A DNA stretch of 64,000 bases from NCBI GenBank assembly GCA_011033025.1, contig WFMF01000104.1, positions 417,902 through 481,901 of the forward strand, read 5' to 3'. This document shows, piece by piece, positions 13,136 to 24,223 of this stretch. Under the pieces are notes generated by a model, which saw nothing but the letters and a program-made list of their open reading frames with translations, made no database searches and was not told the DNA's origin. Positions within the stretch are counted from its first letter, which is position 1, and each line of letters begins with the position of its first letter. The position numbers and the translations under genes were made by a program. Origin of the DNA: Beroe forskalii. Taxonomy: Eukaryota; Ctenophora; Nuda; Beroida; Beroidae.

Positions 13136-14696
13136 ATTTCCCCCGAACCAGAAATTTTTGCCCATTTTGAAGCCCACTCGCTTTGCTCGCAAAATTTTTG
13201 CCTATTTTGTCGCCCGCTTGCTTTGCTCACGAAATTGACTATAGTATTAGGCCATGTAGGTGCCCCAAAAATGGTTTTTGGCCCATAACTCGGTTTGTGA
13301 GTATTTCAGAGCATATGTCTATTGACAAGTTGTATATAAACATGGTCATTGTTCACATTTTCCGCCCAAAATGAAGTCTCTACGACCTTCCTGAGCTGAG
13401 ATACGATTATCTACATATCAGTCGGCTGCACCTCGGCTAAAATCGATTTTTCGGCACCTTCCACAACTCGGAGAGGTGTGGAAAGTTGCTAGATCGATTT
13501 TTCATGCGAAGAACCATGGAAACCACGCAAAATCGCTTGTAGTCGAATTTGTCCACTTTTTGGCTATTTTTTTCCAGATTTGACTGTACTATTTTAGGGT
13601 ATTTCGGTATCTTTGCTCAGGAATGTCGAAGAGACTTCATCTTGGGTGAAAAATGTGCGCAATCACATACCTATGACTTGTTAATAAACATATGCTCTAG
13701 ATTGCTCACAAACTGAGTTATGCGCCCATAACCATTTTTGGGCACCCTCATGGTTTAATTCAGGGTACTTCGGCGTCTTGACTCTTGACTCAGGAAAGTC
13801 GCAAAAATTTTGATTTGGGTTGGCCCATATATATTGGTTCGCAGCCATGGCATTCGACTCCTACTAGACTCAAACCGGATTTTTGAGTTGTTGGTATTCC
13901 AGAGCAAATCTTTATGAGCAAATTTTGACGTATATAAACATGACCATTGCATAATTCATAAAGTTTTCACACCGAACATGAATTCTCTACGACCTTCTTC
14001 AGCTTAATAAGCATGGAGTTCACCTCATGGGTGTCCTGAGACCAGTTTTGGCCCATAATTCGGTCTTCGAACATTTTGTGGTGCAAGTTTGCACACACAC
14101 AGTCACGCAACCCAAAACTCCAAATATGGTTATGGGCCCATAACTCGGTTTGTGAGCATTTTACACTAAGGCCACATGCCCGGGATTCCCGCATTTTGAA
14201 GTTCGGGAATCCCTCATTTTGGTGCCAAACTGCGATTTTTCGGGATTCCCGAGCAAAAAGCCGGTCAAATTCCGAATTCCGAATCTCGTGTTTTGGAACA
14301 CGAGATTCGAGATTCTGAACGGAATTCCGCGGAATTTACTAGGAAGTTCAATGGTTTCCGCTGATTATACCATTACACGATCAACCCATTATCACATTAC
14401 ATTATAATTGGTTACCTACACAAACACTGGAATACACTTTCATGCTAGCTTCTCTTGCTCGCAATACAATGAGACAATGGTTCACGTTTGGGCACTGAGA
14501 ATCCGTGACTTTGAATGGGGGCATTTTGTAATGAGAATTTTGAGAATGGAAGGATAAATTTGGATGCATACGTGCTGATGTTACTGTTTGCATTACTGGT
14601 TAGCCATTAACTTAAATGTAGGTACCCATACCATAGAAACCTTCATAATTTACAAAAGCCCGTAGGCAGGTTATGGGTCCATCAGCAGGTTATGAC

Positions 14697-15400
14697 GTAA
14701 TGACGTATCACTGACAACAGTCTAACGTATCACTGACACCAGTCTGACGTATCACTGACACCATTCTGTGGTATCACTGACAACAGTGTTACGTATCACT
14801 GACACCATTCTGTAGTATCACTGACTACAGTGTTACGTATCACTGACAGCAGTTTGACGTGCCACTGACACCAGTCTTGACTCTGACCGTATCACTGACA
14901 GTGACACCAGTCTGACGTTTCATTGACACCAGTTTGACGTATCGTTGACACCAACCTGATGTACCACTGACACCGGTGTCCAGTCTGACGTATCACCGAT
15001 AACAGTGTTACGTATCACTGACAGCAGTCTGACGTACCACTGACCCCAGTATGACTTATCAGTGACACCAGTCTGACTTATCACTGACACCAGTCTGTAG
15101 TATCACTGACACCAGTCTGACGTTTCATTGACATCACTGATATTGATACCAGTCAAGTTAAGAATCACTGACACCAGTCTGACGTATCACTGGCACAAGC
15201 CACACGTATCGCCTATTCCATTATGACGTATCACTGACACCAGTCTGACGTATCACAGATAGTGATACCAGTCTGACGTTTCACTGACACCAGTCTGGCT
15301 TATCACTGACACCAGTCTGACGTATCATTGACACCCATCTGTCGTATCGTTGACACCGGTGCGACGTTCAACTGACACACATCTGGATCTGACGTATCGC
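14697..15400. repeat. Degenerate 22-bp minisatellite
   Basis: About 30 variable units of ACGTATCACTGACACCAGTC plus TG, with shortened and fused units. No ORF. It adjoins about 250 bp of GC-richer unclassified sequence (15401-15655) before the SINE. Confidence 0.85.
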
Positions 15401-15819
15401 TTACATTGTCCGGATTGATTCGATCGGCAGAGTTGATTCTGTTGGCTTATTCTCGTTGAATGGTTGATTTGAGTCAAGTGGCCTTGAAAAATTAAGGTGA
15501 GTGTTCACCGCCGGTCCAGTGAGGTCCTGGATTGGCGGACTGCTCTCAGCCCAGGATATCCCCGGCAGTCGCGTGGCCTGTCCACCCAGGAGTGCATACT
15601 CTTGGCCTAATAGCCTTGTGTATAGGGAAGTATCTATGCTCTGCATGGCTGCCACCGACCTGGTTGGTTAAACCGACCTAGGCCACTCTATCACTGACTA
15701 CTATCACTGATTATGACTATCAAGTTTGGTTGGCGAGTCAAGTGGTTGAGTTCAAAATCGAGTCAAGTCTTCGAGTCAGGTTACATGAATTGACTCGAAA
15801 ACTCGACTGTTGACTCAAT

Positions 15820-16110
15820 GGGTCAGTGGTGTAGTGGTATCGATTTGAGCACAGGTTCGAAAGATCCTGGGTTCGAATCCCGTCAGCGCCACTGAGCTAA
15901 GGGTGAGAGATTCTTCTTGAGCCTATGCAGCCCGACGGTTCACTCAGCCGAGCGTACAGGCAACTGTGCCGGAGGGTTAAATGAGGAGCTGCCCATTGCA
16001 GCGAAGTCTCGGGCGAAGAAAGCATGGATTCCTTAACCGTCACTGGCTTCATTACACTGGAATCCTTCGATTTCTGTCATTGGCCGTACGGCTGTTGGAA
16101 TAGAAGTAAA
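15820..16110 (+). mobile_element. tRNA-derived SINE
   Basis: The first ~74 bp are tRNA-like: A box TGGTGTAGTGG at 15827 and B box GGTTCGAATCC near 15873, at pol III promoter spacing. About 200 bp of unrelated GC-richer body follow (CAGCCCGACGGTTCACTCAG, GGAGCTGCCCATTGCAGCG), ending near an AT-rich AAAATAAAAAATA tail. Acceptor-stem pairing is poor, so it is not a working tRNA. No flanking duplication was resolved. Confidence 0.75.
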
Positions 16111-16139
16111 AACCTTCAAAATAAAAAATACCCCCATTA

Positions 16140-16195
16140 AAGAAATCAGACGGTTAAATCTGACGTTCTTAACGTTAGATTCAACCGTCTGATGG
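16140..16195. repeat. Short hairpin
   Basis: TCAGACGGTTAAATCTGACG pairs with its near-complement ending TCAACCGTCTGA, with a three-base loop. It lies directly after the SINE tail. Function unknown. Confidence 0.5.
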
Positions 16196-16599
16196 GTTTA
16201 TTTGTCATCTTACTCAAAAAGAGATCACGTGATAGGTAGTGGATTGGCGAGCACGGCGCCAATTATAAACGCAGGAAGTATAGTCCTTTTTATAGTCAAA
16301 TAATCACTTTTAGGCATTGAATAAAAATTAATGATTTTCCGGGGCCCTGTCCTTGGGCTTGCTTCGCTCGCCCAGCCACCCAACTGATAAATACGAACTA
16401 CGGGCCCTGTAATGCTGTGGTCAGAATTGTTACACAAACACTACAATTACTGTTTAGATACCTAATGATGGATAAGTTTCACAACACCTATGTACTGTCG
16501 TATTGATCCATTAACGGAAACTGTGTAGATACATGGTCTCATTAATAAGCTATTAAACTATTATACCATAAAAGTATCCGTGAATCCACGCGCACTGAA

Positions 16600-17150
16600 A
16601 TTCGTAATTCTGGGCATGTAGCAACTAACCCCATTTTCCGGGATTTTGAATACGGAATTCCGCTCGGGAATCCCGCGCGGTTTTCAGGGCATGTGGCCAA
16701 AGGGTTAGAGCATATGTTCATTAACGAGTTGTATATAAACATGACCATTACGCACATTTTCCGACCAAAGATGAAGTCTCTACGACCTTCCTGAGCCAAG
16801 ATACCGAAATGCCCTAAATTAGGCCATGCAGGTGCCCCAAAAATGGTTTTTGGCCATAACTCGGTTCCTGAGTATTTCAGAGCACATGTCTATCACAATT
16901 GTATATAAACATGCTCATTGCGCACATTTTCCGCCCAAAATGAAGTCCCTACGACCTTCCTGAGTCGAGATACGATTTTTTTTTACATATCAGTCGGCTG
17001 CTCTTCAGCTAAAAACAATTTTTCGGCACTTTCCACAACTCGGAGAGGTGTGGAAAGTTGCTAGATCGATTTTTCATGCAAAAAGAACCATGGAAATCGC
17101 TTGGAGTCGACTTTGTCCACTTTTAAATCCAATTTTGACTGTACTACTAT
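16600..17150. repeat. Third partial copy of the duplicated segment's internal module
   Basis: Contains two more copies of the GTTGTATATAAACATG / GAAGTCTCTACGACCTTCC module (16705-16800 and 16870-16970) found at 9600-9730, 10225-10320, 13290-13400 and 13910-14000, plus the GGAGAGGTGTGGAAAGTTGC stretch. It is a dispersed repeat outside the tandem duplication. Confidence 0.65.
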
Positions 17151-17159
17151 ATTTTGTGA

Positions 17160-18330
17160 GCAAAGCAAGCAGTTGGCAAAATTGACCTTTTTTTAATGTT
17201 TCATGAGCTAAAGTAATTATTCTAATATATTAGAAGTTAAAAAGGCTCCACATTGAACACCATTCTTAGACTTATACATACTACCTACATCCTATCACTG
17301 AAAACTGTTAGTTAGTACAGGAACGATTTGAAATTTTCATTTTTAAAATTTATTTCAATACTAGCAGGCCCGTTGAGCCTGCTATTACAATGCTCACTCG
17401 GCGGCGCTACGCGCCGCCTCGTTCACGAATTCTTACCAAAAACAGTAAGAAAGAAGATAAGTCGACAAAAACTGAAGTTGCCGTAGTGCGTTGTCTGATG
17501 GCTCAAAGGTTAATGTTGATGTCAAATGAGGAACAACGAAAGTTGCGCCGCGCGCTTGGGTAGGGTAAAATCATGACTAACGGAAATTTGTTTGACTTAC
17601 CGTGAATTATTTTTCCTTCATTTTCATACTGAATAAAGCTACGTAAGAAATGGAAATGAATAAAGATCAATTTTAGGCCTTGCGTGGTGCGCACGCGCAC
17701 TCAGACTAAGCACGAAAAATCAAATTCATAATTTAACGCCGCGCATTTACTCTTGTAAGTTCGTTACTCTATCTGAGATAACTTTGCGACGCGCGCAGAG
17801 TTTCTGCGCTGCGCGCAAGATTAAAATGCGCGCGCGCCGCGTTTTGTTTATTTCATTAGTTCAACAACGTTACGTTTACGTGCAGGGTTCTGAATCGAAC
17901 TTAGTGAACCTCTTCTTAATTTTGAAACACGCCGAGACGTACGGACATCGTTCGATTAGATTTTTTTTTCATCGGTTGAACTCTACTGCTAAGATATTTT
18001 TTGTGATAACTTCCTACTTTTCTAAACTTTCGTCCAAAATATTCCTACATGCCTCATGATTCATGAACTTTAAAGTTTAAAAGCATCAACATTTAAAAGC
18101 AACAAATCGACAGCTTTAATCACTAACGTAATATTAACACTACTTTTTGAACTACTTTATGTTGCACGTGCGCTAATATCCAATCTCCATAGCAACGGCA
18201 CCTCTTTTCTCCTGTTTGCATTCGTTTCTCTTGATATTTTCTTGGCAAGCTCAAATTTAATTGTGTACGGGAGCACAAACATTATTCACGTGCTCTTACG
18301 AAATTATAACTAAGATAATTCGGGTAAAAC
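17160..18330. other. No gene recognised
   Basis: AT-rich with islands of GCGCGC (17405-17420, 17770-17840). A stretch at 17520-17590 resembles the complement of 24600-24660 (CCCTACCC, GCGCGCGGCGCAAC), so part may be an old copy of the 24224 element. ORFs here are short and unconvincing. Confidence 0.4.
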
Positions 18331-18521
18331 ATAGTGATTTTTGGTGTTAAATCAAATTTTCTGTACTTGGCTTCCACCAAAAATTTCCTCCAATTTCCCC
18401 AAAATTTCCCCCGGCTCAAAATTTCCCCCGAACCAGGTTTGCAGGTTCGCGGCTTTTTGGATATGGGCCCATTTGTCCCATTTTCTATGTCCCATTTGTC
18501 CCATTTGTCCCAATTTTCCCA

Positions 18522-19330
18522 GGGGGGGGATCAGGGACTAAGTGCAAGACACGAGGCCGGGGTGGGTGGTGTTTGGCCCTTGGCGAAATCACTTAGTCCA
18601 CTGTACTAACTGAGGTGGTCACCTTATGGAAAAATCATTATCACTTAGTCCAAATGGCATATTTTTCCATATTTGGGTACTTTTTGCCAGATGACGTCAT
18701 AATTTTGGGGTGGGTCCCCCACAAATTGTATTAAATTTCAGTTAGTACACGGGACAAACTGCTCATTTTGGGGTGGCTCCCTACAAAACATGACAAATTT
18801 CAGTTAGTACATGGGACAATCTGCAGCGTTTTATGCTCATTTAGGGGTGGGTACCTTCAAATAATGACAAATATCAGTTAGTACAGGGGACAATCTGCCG
18901 CTTAGATAGGTTTTATGCTAATTTTGGGGTGGGTCACTACAAATGGTGCCAAATATCACTTAGTTCATGGGATTATCTGAAGGGGTACTACTACTAGAAG
19001 GGGGATGGGCCAGCGAGGGCCCAGGCGGCGCCCAGGAGAGGAAGCAACTGGCTGAGACAAGCGCTTCCGAGCTCCCATGCGCCCGGATGGGACGGGAGTC
19101 CCGTTCCTCCCCGTTGCCATCCTGTCGGAACAGGACGGCGTTCCCGACCCAGCGGCGGGGTCGAGCCCCTCCTTCTGTGGCCGGAGCGAGGGCTACCTCC
19201 GCGACATCCTCAGGGGACGGCTTGAGTGTATCCCTATATATATCTGAAGGGGTGGTGGGTGGTATTTCAAAATTGGGCAAAAAATCACTTAGTACCCCTC
19301 GTGTCTTGCACTTAATCCATGATCCCCCCC
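18522..19330. mobile_element. G-run/C-run element with ACTTAGTCC / CAGTTAGTAC motifs
   Basis: Ends are GGGGATCAGGGACTAAGTGC and the near-complement GCACTTAATCCATGATCCCC, inverted. The interior holds four spaced repeats (GGGGTGGGTCCC... CAGTTAGTACATGGGACAA). It has no ORF of its own; the ORFs at 18960-19388 come from the inserted SINE. A second copy lies at 32062-32696. Confidence 0.7.
18987..19241 (-). mobile_element. GC-rich SINE-like retroposon with (TAG)n tail
   Basis: A 255-bp GC-rich insert flanked by the 12-bp duplication ATCTGAAGGGGT (18975-18986 and 19242-19253). The sister element at 32600 has this site unoccupied. On the minus strand it ends in TAGTAGTAGT. The long duplication and simple tail indicate retroposition. 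Confidence 0.75.
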
Positions 19331-19480
19331 GATTTTCCCTGTCCCAATCCACTTTTTCTTGAGTTTGGGACAATTGGGACAGTGACACCCCCTATAGTAT
19401 CAATGTAGTTCCAATAACATTAATTTTCAATGGATCAGTATTGATGATCTTATCATAGTACTATTATTAATTATTATAAT

Positions 19481-20782
19481 GGGGGGAGTGTCATTGTCCC
19501 AATTGTGTCCCAATTGTCCCTGTCCCAATTTACTTTTTTTGAGTTTGGGACTGGTTTTTGGGACAATTGGGACAACTGGGACATTTGGGACAATTGGGAC
19601 AAACAAAAATTTTTAGAAAATCAGCCATTCATCATTTTCTACATTGATCCAAGTTTTTTATCATTTAAATGAAAGTTATATTCATACTACTATACTAAGT
19701 GCCTACTTAGGCACCACTGTAGATATGGTGACTGGAGGTCCTGACGGGAACTGCAAATTCCCTGAGCAAACTGCAAAATTTCTAATTTCATGTATGTTGC
19801 ATCAACTCGAAAAATCTGCAGTTTGTTCGAGTGTCACAGCATTCAAGACGGGCCTTTCAATAAAGTTATGGTCCAAACTGCAGTTTGGTTTTCAGTTTCA
19901 CAAGAAAATCTTATTTTTCAGGCATTTCTGGGGTCTTTGGTTTCGTAGTAGAATTATGGTTCCAATCAATTCATTCATGTTTGCAAGCTCTGGAGCTCTG
20001 GCTCCTGGGGCCTGTGCCCCCCGACCCCCGCCTTTAATTCAGTACCAATATGGATTTTAAATGTTAACTGAATAGTAAAAAAATTTTTCTTGTAGAAATA
20101 TCACTTCCACGCAATTTATAAATTTTTGCAACCTCTGGCTTCTGGGGACTGCGCCCCAAGAACCCTGCCCTGTAGGTCTGTAGAAAAGGCCCGACCTATT
20201 AGCCTGTTACTAGCTTTTGCGAATGAGGTGGCGTGAAGCACTGCCGAGTTAGCTACAATGAAACCAAACTGCAAGAAATTTCTCGGGAACTGCAAAAAAA
20301 TATTATCTGCACCTACGTATGTGCTTAGGTTGTGTTGTTTGCAGTGGATAAGTGTCCCCACTTCTCTATCCCAAAACCTATTATAGAGTTATAGGAAAAA
20401 GGCAGTGCCAGTTGCAATGCAGCAAGTGCCGCTATGCAACAGGCTGGGAGCATAAAAACACTAAACTGCCACTCAAAACACAATCATTTGAGCCCCAGTT
20501 GTCTCTGTTACCTTTGTCCCAATTGTCCCAAATGTCCCATTTGTCCCAGTCCGAATTCACTTTTTGAGTCCAATTTGTTCCATTTTCTCTGTCCCATTTG
20601 TCCCAAATGTCCCAATTGTCCCAGTCTGCATTCACTTTTTGAGTCCAATTTGTTCCATTTTCTCTGTCCCATTTGTCCCAATTGTCCCATTTGTCCCAAA
20701 TGTCCCATTTGTCCCAATTGTCCCTGTCCCAATCCACTTTTTCTTGAGTTTGGGACAATTGGGACAGTGAAACCCCCCCCCC
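19481..20782. mobile_element. GTCCC-type element, long copy
   Basis: Starts GGGGGGAGTGTCATTGTCCC, ends GGGACAGTGAAACCCCCCCC, and is flanked by the 6-bp duplication TATAAT (19475-19480 and 20783-20788). The end sections consist of GTCCCAATTGTCCC/GTCCCATTTG repeats. The middle (about 19740-20340) is about 600 bp longer than the short copy at 59038 and includes CTGGCTTCTGGGGACTGCGC near 20136. No transposase ORF. Confidence 0.75.
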
Positions 20783-20789
20783 TATAATA

Positions 20790-21489
20790 TACTCTGATTT
20801 TTTTAATTTTCTGGTTACAGTACGAACAATTGAACGACAAATGTTTCCAAAAATTTACAAGTGTTTATAATTTGTTTTTGTTGTCTCACAAACTTTTTGT
20901 AATTAAATAATGGAAGTTTTACTGCTCTCAACAGAATCAATTAACTCGATATAATTAATTATCCAACCCATTAGTACATAACGCATAGTTTTAATGAATT
21001 AAAGATAACAATTAACAAACTATACAACTACAACTATAACACTCACGTTATAATATATAATGGTTAATATCGTCAATCCAATGCTCTGCTGTTTCCTGCG
21101 TGAAATCCAGGACGAAAGGTAACTTCATTTTTTGAAATGAGTCGTCAGCAATCTATGGGACCATGCCTGTAATGATGTTTTAAAGTTTAAATTACGGTAT
21201 GCCTTAGAATTTAGAGAAAAAACTATTTTCCTGAAATGGTAAATTTATATCTGCAAAGTGCAATGTGCAAAATAGATAAATAATAACTATTAAATGATAA
21301 GAATATTTAACAATCCTGCTATCTACATATTATTTTAATTTAAGAACTACAGTAAGAAGTGCTGTACAGTCCGATCCATTCATATCTTCCAGAAGAAAGT
21401 GGGCCATGAAATCGACACATCAGTTGGCATCAGATGATATGCATAGAAAGACTTGCATCAAATGGGAGCAAAAGTGTCAGATATTATTG
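20790..21489. other. No gene recognised
   Basis: AT-rich sequence, no ORF above chance length, no repeat ends recognised. Confidence 0.4.
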
Positions 21490-21925
21490 GAAACTAGCGT
21501 TTGCCCGCGAAGATTCGCGGAAACAATCAACCTGATACCTTTGGTTTATCTCATCTTGGAATTTGATAAGTAATTGGATCACCATTAAATTATTAATATA
21601 CCTTAGGAGGATTACAGATATTCATGGAAATGCACTGCACAACATACTTTAGTACTTTGTAAATTTGAGATACCTATATATTTGCCTTTCCATAGCATAT
21701 ATTAGCATTAGTAAACGCATGATATTTAATTCAAAAATAACTAATCAACGGATGGTCCAATTCAAATTTTCCTTAAATAATAATAAGCCCCTTAATTTCC
21801 AAGAAGATTTTTTGTCAGCAAAAAACGAATCACCAAAAATTTTTTCAAATGCACTTCTTAAATAGTCATTTTACACAGACAGACAGACAGATGCACGAAC
21901 ACTCTGAAATTATTAATATAGATAT
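21490..21925 (+). repeat. Dispersed repeat with GCCCGCGAAGATTCGCGG hairpin and CAGA tract
   Basis: About 435 bp, from TAGCGTTTGCCCGCGAAG to GACAGACAGACAGATGCACG and ATTAATATAGAT. The reverse complement of the whole block is at 38115-38560, with about 85 % similarity by eye. The hairpin start and CAGA-plus-ATAGAT end look like the terminal part of a widespread invertebrate repeat, but I cannot name the family. Confidence 0.6.
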
Positions 21926-21929
21926 CGCT

Positions 21930-22635
21930 AATCGCCATTTGTCAACAAATGAAAAAGGATCATCAATAGCGGCAGTAATTAACATTTATTGACATTCATT
22001 GGCGGCACTCACTGTCTACAATAGATCATGATTTCCCAGTGCCCTTGACTATCGCCAGACACCAGTCGGTAATGGTGATTGATTATGACCAATTTCGACA
22101 ATGATTCATTTATTTACTTATTTAGTAGGCAAGAGGATGACAAATCAAATATTTTTAAATCCCCAAATCTGAACGTGGATTTGTACAGATCCCCTAAATG
22201 GATGAAATTAATGGAATGGTTATAGTCAGTAGTAAAAAGTGGACAACAGTTTGTATAAAATATGAATATCGATAAAAGAGTTTTTTTAAAATTTAAAATC
22301 ACAAATAGTATACACAACAAATTATACATTGTCACTTGCCCTGTATAAAATCATTCATGAAACATGAAGGTGCCCCAACCAAAAGAATTGAATAATCATA
22401 ATTGAATAAACAATAAACATAGTAGAGTCTAACTTGTTGCATATACTATGAGTGGGGTACGTGCAGAGTAGTCGAAACTACTCTATGCTGTACAATTACG
22501 CCCTCAAAAATCTTATATCACACAATTGGTTAATTACATAGTTGGTAAAATTAAATTATAAGTAGATGGTAAAAATTTATCTCAACAAATATAATAAAAA
22601 CAATGGTGATAAATTACTTTTATTACTCTGAGTGA
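21930..22635. other. No gene recognised
   Basis: AT-rich; only short ORFs. Confidence 0.4.
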
Positions 22636-22639
22636 TATA

Positions 22640-23516
22640 GCAAGAGTTGGGAATTTTGTCCAATTGATCCATTGGTTCCATCATGTCCAATGGACGTCCA
22701 TACAGGACATCCAATGGGCATCCATTGAACATGATGTCTATCGGTATAAATGTACAATGGTGTTCAATAGATCCAATGGATCCATCTGAGTAGATCCAAT
22801 GGACACAATCACCAAACATGGTTTGGTAATTAGTAGATGGACACCAGTCTGGTATTTTTGTTCAATGGATCCATTGCGTCCATTGGATCCATTTTGTTCA
22901 TTGAACACCATTGGACGTGTCCATTGGATCCATTGCACATTTTGTCCATTGGATCCAATGGATCCATTTTGTCCATTGGACACAATGGATCCATTGGACA
23001 CTTGCACAATAGATCCAATAGATCCATTGGACACAATGGTTCCAATGGACTAAATGTGCAATGGATCAAATGGACATGTCCAACGGTTTCATTGGAAACA
23101 ATGGATCCATTGGATCCAATAGACACAATGGATCCATTCAACAAAAATACCAGACTGATGTCCATCTACCAAAACATGTTTGGTGATTGTGTCCATTGGA
23201 TCCACTAAGATTCAATTCAATTCAATTTTCCATTTTTACAACACATTCAAATAATATATAGGTCCATCTTACTCTATTACATCGGATAAAGATGGATCCG
23301 ATGAACATCCATTGGATCCATTTAACATGTCCGGATTGAACATCAAAAATGGATCCAATGGATCCATTGAACACCATTGGACAACTTTTAGATTTTACCG
23401 ATGGACATCATGTTAAATGGATGTCCATTTGATGTCAAATGGACGTCAATTGGACATGTCCATTGAACATGATGGATCCAATGGATCCATTGGACAAAAT
23501 TCACAACTCTTGTGAC
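22640..23516. mobile_element. Palindromic element made of CAATGGATCCATTG-type repeats, long copy
   Basis: Starts CAAGAGTTGGGAATTTTGTC and ends ATTGGACAAAATTCACAACTC. The interior is repeated CCATTGGA, GGATCCA and GGACACAATGG, much of it self-complementary, so overlapping ORFs appear on both strands (NGSIGSIG-like, LDPMDPLD-like). They are repeat artefacts. A shorter copy with complete ends is at 38669-39036. Confidence 0.65.
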
Positions 23517-23609
23517 CCTTTTACCGACATATCAATTGGAACCAAAAACTATTGGTCTGGAGTCAAAAATTGATCAAACATTTTGCCGGCAGATGAGCAC
23601 CTTGCAATC

Positions 23610-24110
23610 GGCGCCGATCAGCGCTGATCGGCGCCGACCCACCGCCGAGTTTTCTCATGCCCTTATGCAGGCGATCTGGTCGGCGCTGATCAGCGCTGAT
23701 CAGCGCTGATCAGCGGACAATATCGCCGATCAGCGCTGACCGAACGCCGATCAGCGCTGATCAGCGCTGATCGGCGCTGATCGGCGCCGATCAGCGATTC
23801 ATCGGCGCTGATCAGCGACACCGCCGATCAGCGCTGATCGGCGCTGATCAGCGCCGATCAAAAATTTTTAAAATTTCATCGGCGGTCGTCGGCGCTGATC
23901 AGCGCCGATCAGCGCCTATCAGCGCTGATCAGCGCTGATCGGCGTTCGGTCAGCGCTGATCGGCGATATTGTCCGCTGATCAGCGCTGATCAGCGCTGAT
24001 CAGCGCCGACCAGATCGCCTGCATAAGGGCATGAGAAAACTCAATTTTCTCTCATCGGCGCTGATCAGCGCTGATCAGCGCCGATCAGCGCCGATCGCCG
24101 ATTTTTCAAA
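23610..24110. repeat. GATCAGCG palindrome array, left arm
   Basis: Dense iterations of GCGCTGATCAGCGC and GCGCCGATCAGCGCTGATC, each nearly self-complementary. Very CpG-rich compared with the surrounding DNA. Its reverse complement is at 31640-32045. Confidence 0.85.
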
Positions 24111-24223
24111 ATTCGCACAGACATTAAATTTTGGGTATGTTTCCCTTGGAAATTATAATTCTGACCAGCCCTAGATGACATTTCATCTCAGGACACTTCA
24201 TTTCCCTGTCCTTATCATAACCC

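Larger units (their letters stand above)
6962..14296. repeat. Tandem segmental duplication (unit about 3.65 kb)
   Basis: Copy A (6962-10599) is followed head to tail by copy B (10600-14296). Both begin GTATCCACGAAAATTGAT and end CTCGTGTTTTGG, and the order of all sequence between is the same. They differ by substitutions and many 1-3-bp indels, often in homopolymers. The unit carries the right end of foldback 1, a GTCCC-type element and modules around GAGCATATGTCTATTGACAA. I see no gene in either copy; the matching ORFs (e.g. 9101-9331 and 12752-13132) are not conserved in frame. Confidence 0.85.
18466..19393. mobile_element. GTCCC-type element interrupted by a second element
   Basis: The left part, with GTCCCATTTGTCCC repeats, is at 18466-18521. 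The right part (TCCACTTTTTCTTGAGTTTG, then GGGACAATTGGGACAGTGAC and a C-run) is at 19331-19393. The element between them (18522-19330) was inserted into it. Confidence 0.6.

Noticed and set aside
15820..15893. Functional tRNA gene
   Set aside because: A and B boxes are present but the acceptor stem does not pair and a SINE body follows directly.
18960..19388. 131- and 142-codon ORFs on opposite strands
   Set aside because: Both span a GC-rich SINE insertion and its host element; openness comes from GC content.
20432..20840. ORFs with WDKWDIWDNWDK or CPICPNCP repeats, also at 59278-59644
   Set aside because: They translate the GTCCCAATTGTCCC iterations of a TIR element and appear in each copy in different frames.
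22738..23208. Overlapping ORFs with NGSIGS or LDPMDPLD repeats
   Set aside because: Products of the CAATGGATCC palindrome, open on both strands at once.
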